The notes under the pieces: model-generated
What the model was told of the DNA's origin: nothing
Databases searched by the model: none
The model's input: the letters and a program-made list of their open reading frames with translations, nothing else
DNA from: Halobacillus alkaliphilus
GTDB lineage: Bacteria > Bacillota > Bacilli > Bacillales > Halobacillaceae
NCBI RefSeq assembly: GCF_900113125.1
Contig: NZ_FOOG01000009.1
Coordinates: 1-64,000, forward strand
Reading direction: 5' to 3'
Length of the DNA stretch: 64,000 bases
Shown: in pieces, positions 62,979 to 64,000 of the stretch
Layout: the number at the start of each line of letters is the position of its first letter
How positions within the stretch are numbered: the stretch's first letter is position 1
Made by a program: the position numbers and the translations under genes

Positions 62979-64000
62979 TTACCATTCAGCTATACTGTTA
63001 TCATCGTGACGCCATATCGGATTATGCCAGTTATGCCCTTCTTTTGCTCGTTCTCTGACGTACTCTTCGTCAATTTCAATGCCAAGCCCAGGCCCCTGCG
63101 GAATCTTCACAAAACCATTCTCATAATCAAACACACTACGGTCTTTTATATAGTCCAGCAGATCATTGTCTTTATTATAATGAATCCCCAGGCTCTGCTC
63201 TTGAATGGTTGCGTTATGAGATGTAGCGTCCACGTGCAGGCAGGAAGCAAGAGCAATAGGTCCAAGTGGACAATGCGGAGCCAGAGCTACATCGTACGCC
63301 TCCGCCATCGAGGCGATCTTCTTGGTTTCCGTAATTCCTCCTGCGTGAGAGATGTCCGGCTGGATGACATCAACATATCCATCGGATAATAGATTCTTAA
63401 AGTCCCAGCGAGAGAACATTCGTTCACCTGTAGCAATAGGAATATGGGTATGCTGGGCAATTTCTCTCAGTCCTTCATTGTTCTCAGCAAGTACAGGTTC
63501 TTCAAGGAACATCGGGCGGTATGGTTCCAATTCTTTGGCCAGTACTTTAGCCATAGGTTTGTGAACACGCCCGTGGAAATCGATTCCTATCCCCACTCCT
63601 TTTCCAACCGCTTCACGTACAGATGCTACACGTTCTACCGTCTGATCAATTTTTTCATACGAATCAAGATACTGTACTTCTTCCGTTCCATTCATTTTGA
63701 TGGCCTGAAACCCTGTGTCTACTGCCTCCTTGGCTGCCTGCCCTACGTCAGATGGCCGGTCGCCGCCGATCCACGAATATATTTTGATAGAGTCACGGCA
63801 AGCTCCTCCTAGCAATTGATAGATGGGAGCGTTGTAATATTTCCCTTTAATATCCCATAACGCCTGGTCAATACCGGAAAGAGCACTCATCAGAATCGGG
63901 CCTCCCCGGTAAAAGCCAGAACGGTAAAGCATATTCCAGTGATCCTCAATGCGGAAAGGATCCTTACCGATTAAATTCTCCATTAGTTCTTCAACGGCTG
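62979..64000 (-). CDS. Galactonate dehydratase-type enolase-superfamily protein (5' end beyond window)
   Basis: At least 340 residues; the frame stays open to the window edge, where [11 protein letters not shown] matches the N-terminal part of DgoD-like proteins, so the ATG at 63983 is internal. Family features: [25 protein letters not shown], metal ligands in GIDFHGR, FLEEPV and [11 protein letters not shown], and the C-terminal H-x-D region [10 protein letters not shown]. It should dehydrate a sugar acid such as D-galactonate. It belongs with the gluconate permease and kinase genes downstream, in the same orientation. Confidence 0.88.
   Translation of the reverse strand, partial: AVEELMENLIGKDPFRIEDHWNMLYRSGFYRGGPILMSALSGIDQALWDIKGKYYNAPIYQLLGGACRDSIKIYSWIGGDRPSDVGQAAKEAVDTGFQAIKMNGTEEVQYLDSYEKIDQTVERVASVREAVGKGVGIGIDFHGRVHKPMAKVLAKELEPYRPMFLEEPVLAENNEGLREIAQHTHIPIATGERMFSRWDFKNLLSDGYVDVIQPDISHAGGITETKKIASMAEAYDVALAPHCPLGPIALASCLHVDATSHNATIQEQSLGIHYNKDNDLLDYIKDRSVFDYENGFVKIPQGPGLGIEIDEEYVRERAKEGHNWHNPIWRHDDNSIAEW

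Noticed and set aside
1-64000. CRISPR arrays, tRNA, rRNA, IS elements
   Set aside because: No regular spacer repeats, cloverleaf genes, rRNA segments or transposase frames were seen.

Overview
The window looks like a chromosomal segment of a moderately halophilic, low-GC, aerobic Bacillaceae bacterium, most likely Halobacillus or a close relative. This is an inference from an ectABC ectoine operon, strong AGGAGG-type ribosome binding sites with frequent GTG/TTG starts, CcpA-type cre sites, a PBP3-type lipoprotein transpeptidase and a degraded YjcZ-type small membrane protein gene. No rRNA, tRNA, phage, transposase or CRISPR array was seen.

Layout. 1-1.4 kb: cold-shock protein (cut by the window edge) and a TrkA/RCK potassium channel. 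1.4-8.6 kb: a minus-strand galactitol-type PTS operon led by its PRD regulator (gatR-gatA-gatB-gatB'-gatC, two zinc polyol dehydrogenases and a 52-aa membrane protein). 8.8-15.6 kb: a divergent peptidase M20/AbgT operon for amidated amino-acid or p-aminobenzoyl-glutamate-like compounds, with an unusual regulator. 15.9-16.7 kb: SpoIIAA-like and DUF488 proteins. 16.7-38.8 kb: a 22-kb acyl-CoA catabolic island, all on the minus strand, with four acyl-CoA dehydrogenases, two acyl-CoA ligases, two thiolases, three SDR dehydrogenases, two MaoC-type hydratases, three hotdog thioesterases, a Liv-type ABC importer and a TetR regulator. No crotonase-type hydratase or FadB-type dehydrogenase is present, which suggests an (R)-3-hydroxyacyl route for an unidentified acid.

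39.0-39.5 kb holds a SAM-I riboswitch with its own terminator that controls a lone 57-codon gene resembling Fur-regulated basic proteins. 39.5-41.7 kb is ectABC. 42-48 kb: a lipoprotein, a DUF4870-like membrane protein, an ATPase-LuxR regulator and PBP3. 48.5-53.1 kb: GyrI-like protein, an M20 carbamoylase-type hydrolase with a two-gene DUF3100-type membrane system, and a formaldehyde-dehydrogenase-like enzyme. 53.5-57.8 kb: a nucleotidyltransferase and a sulfur/persulfide module (TauE permease, rhodanese-persulfide dioxygenase fusion, OsmC, TetR). 58.1-64 kb: a YjcZ-type pseudogene, a phosphotriesterase-like hydrolase, GntP permease, a gluconokinase-type kinase and a truncated galactonate dehydratase-type gene.

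Two features cut across these blocks. A palindromic operator centred on TAACCGG occurs upstream of the thioesterase/SDR/ligase/Liv genes, the 38.8-kb acyl-CoA dehydrogenase operon and the phosphotriesterase gene, so one TetR regulon probably joins them. Four intergenic copies of a non-coding, terminal-inverted-repeat element (15.7, 22.9-23.9, 33.7 and 59.6 kb) form a MITE-like family.
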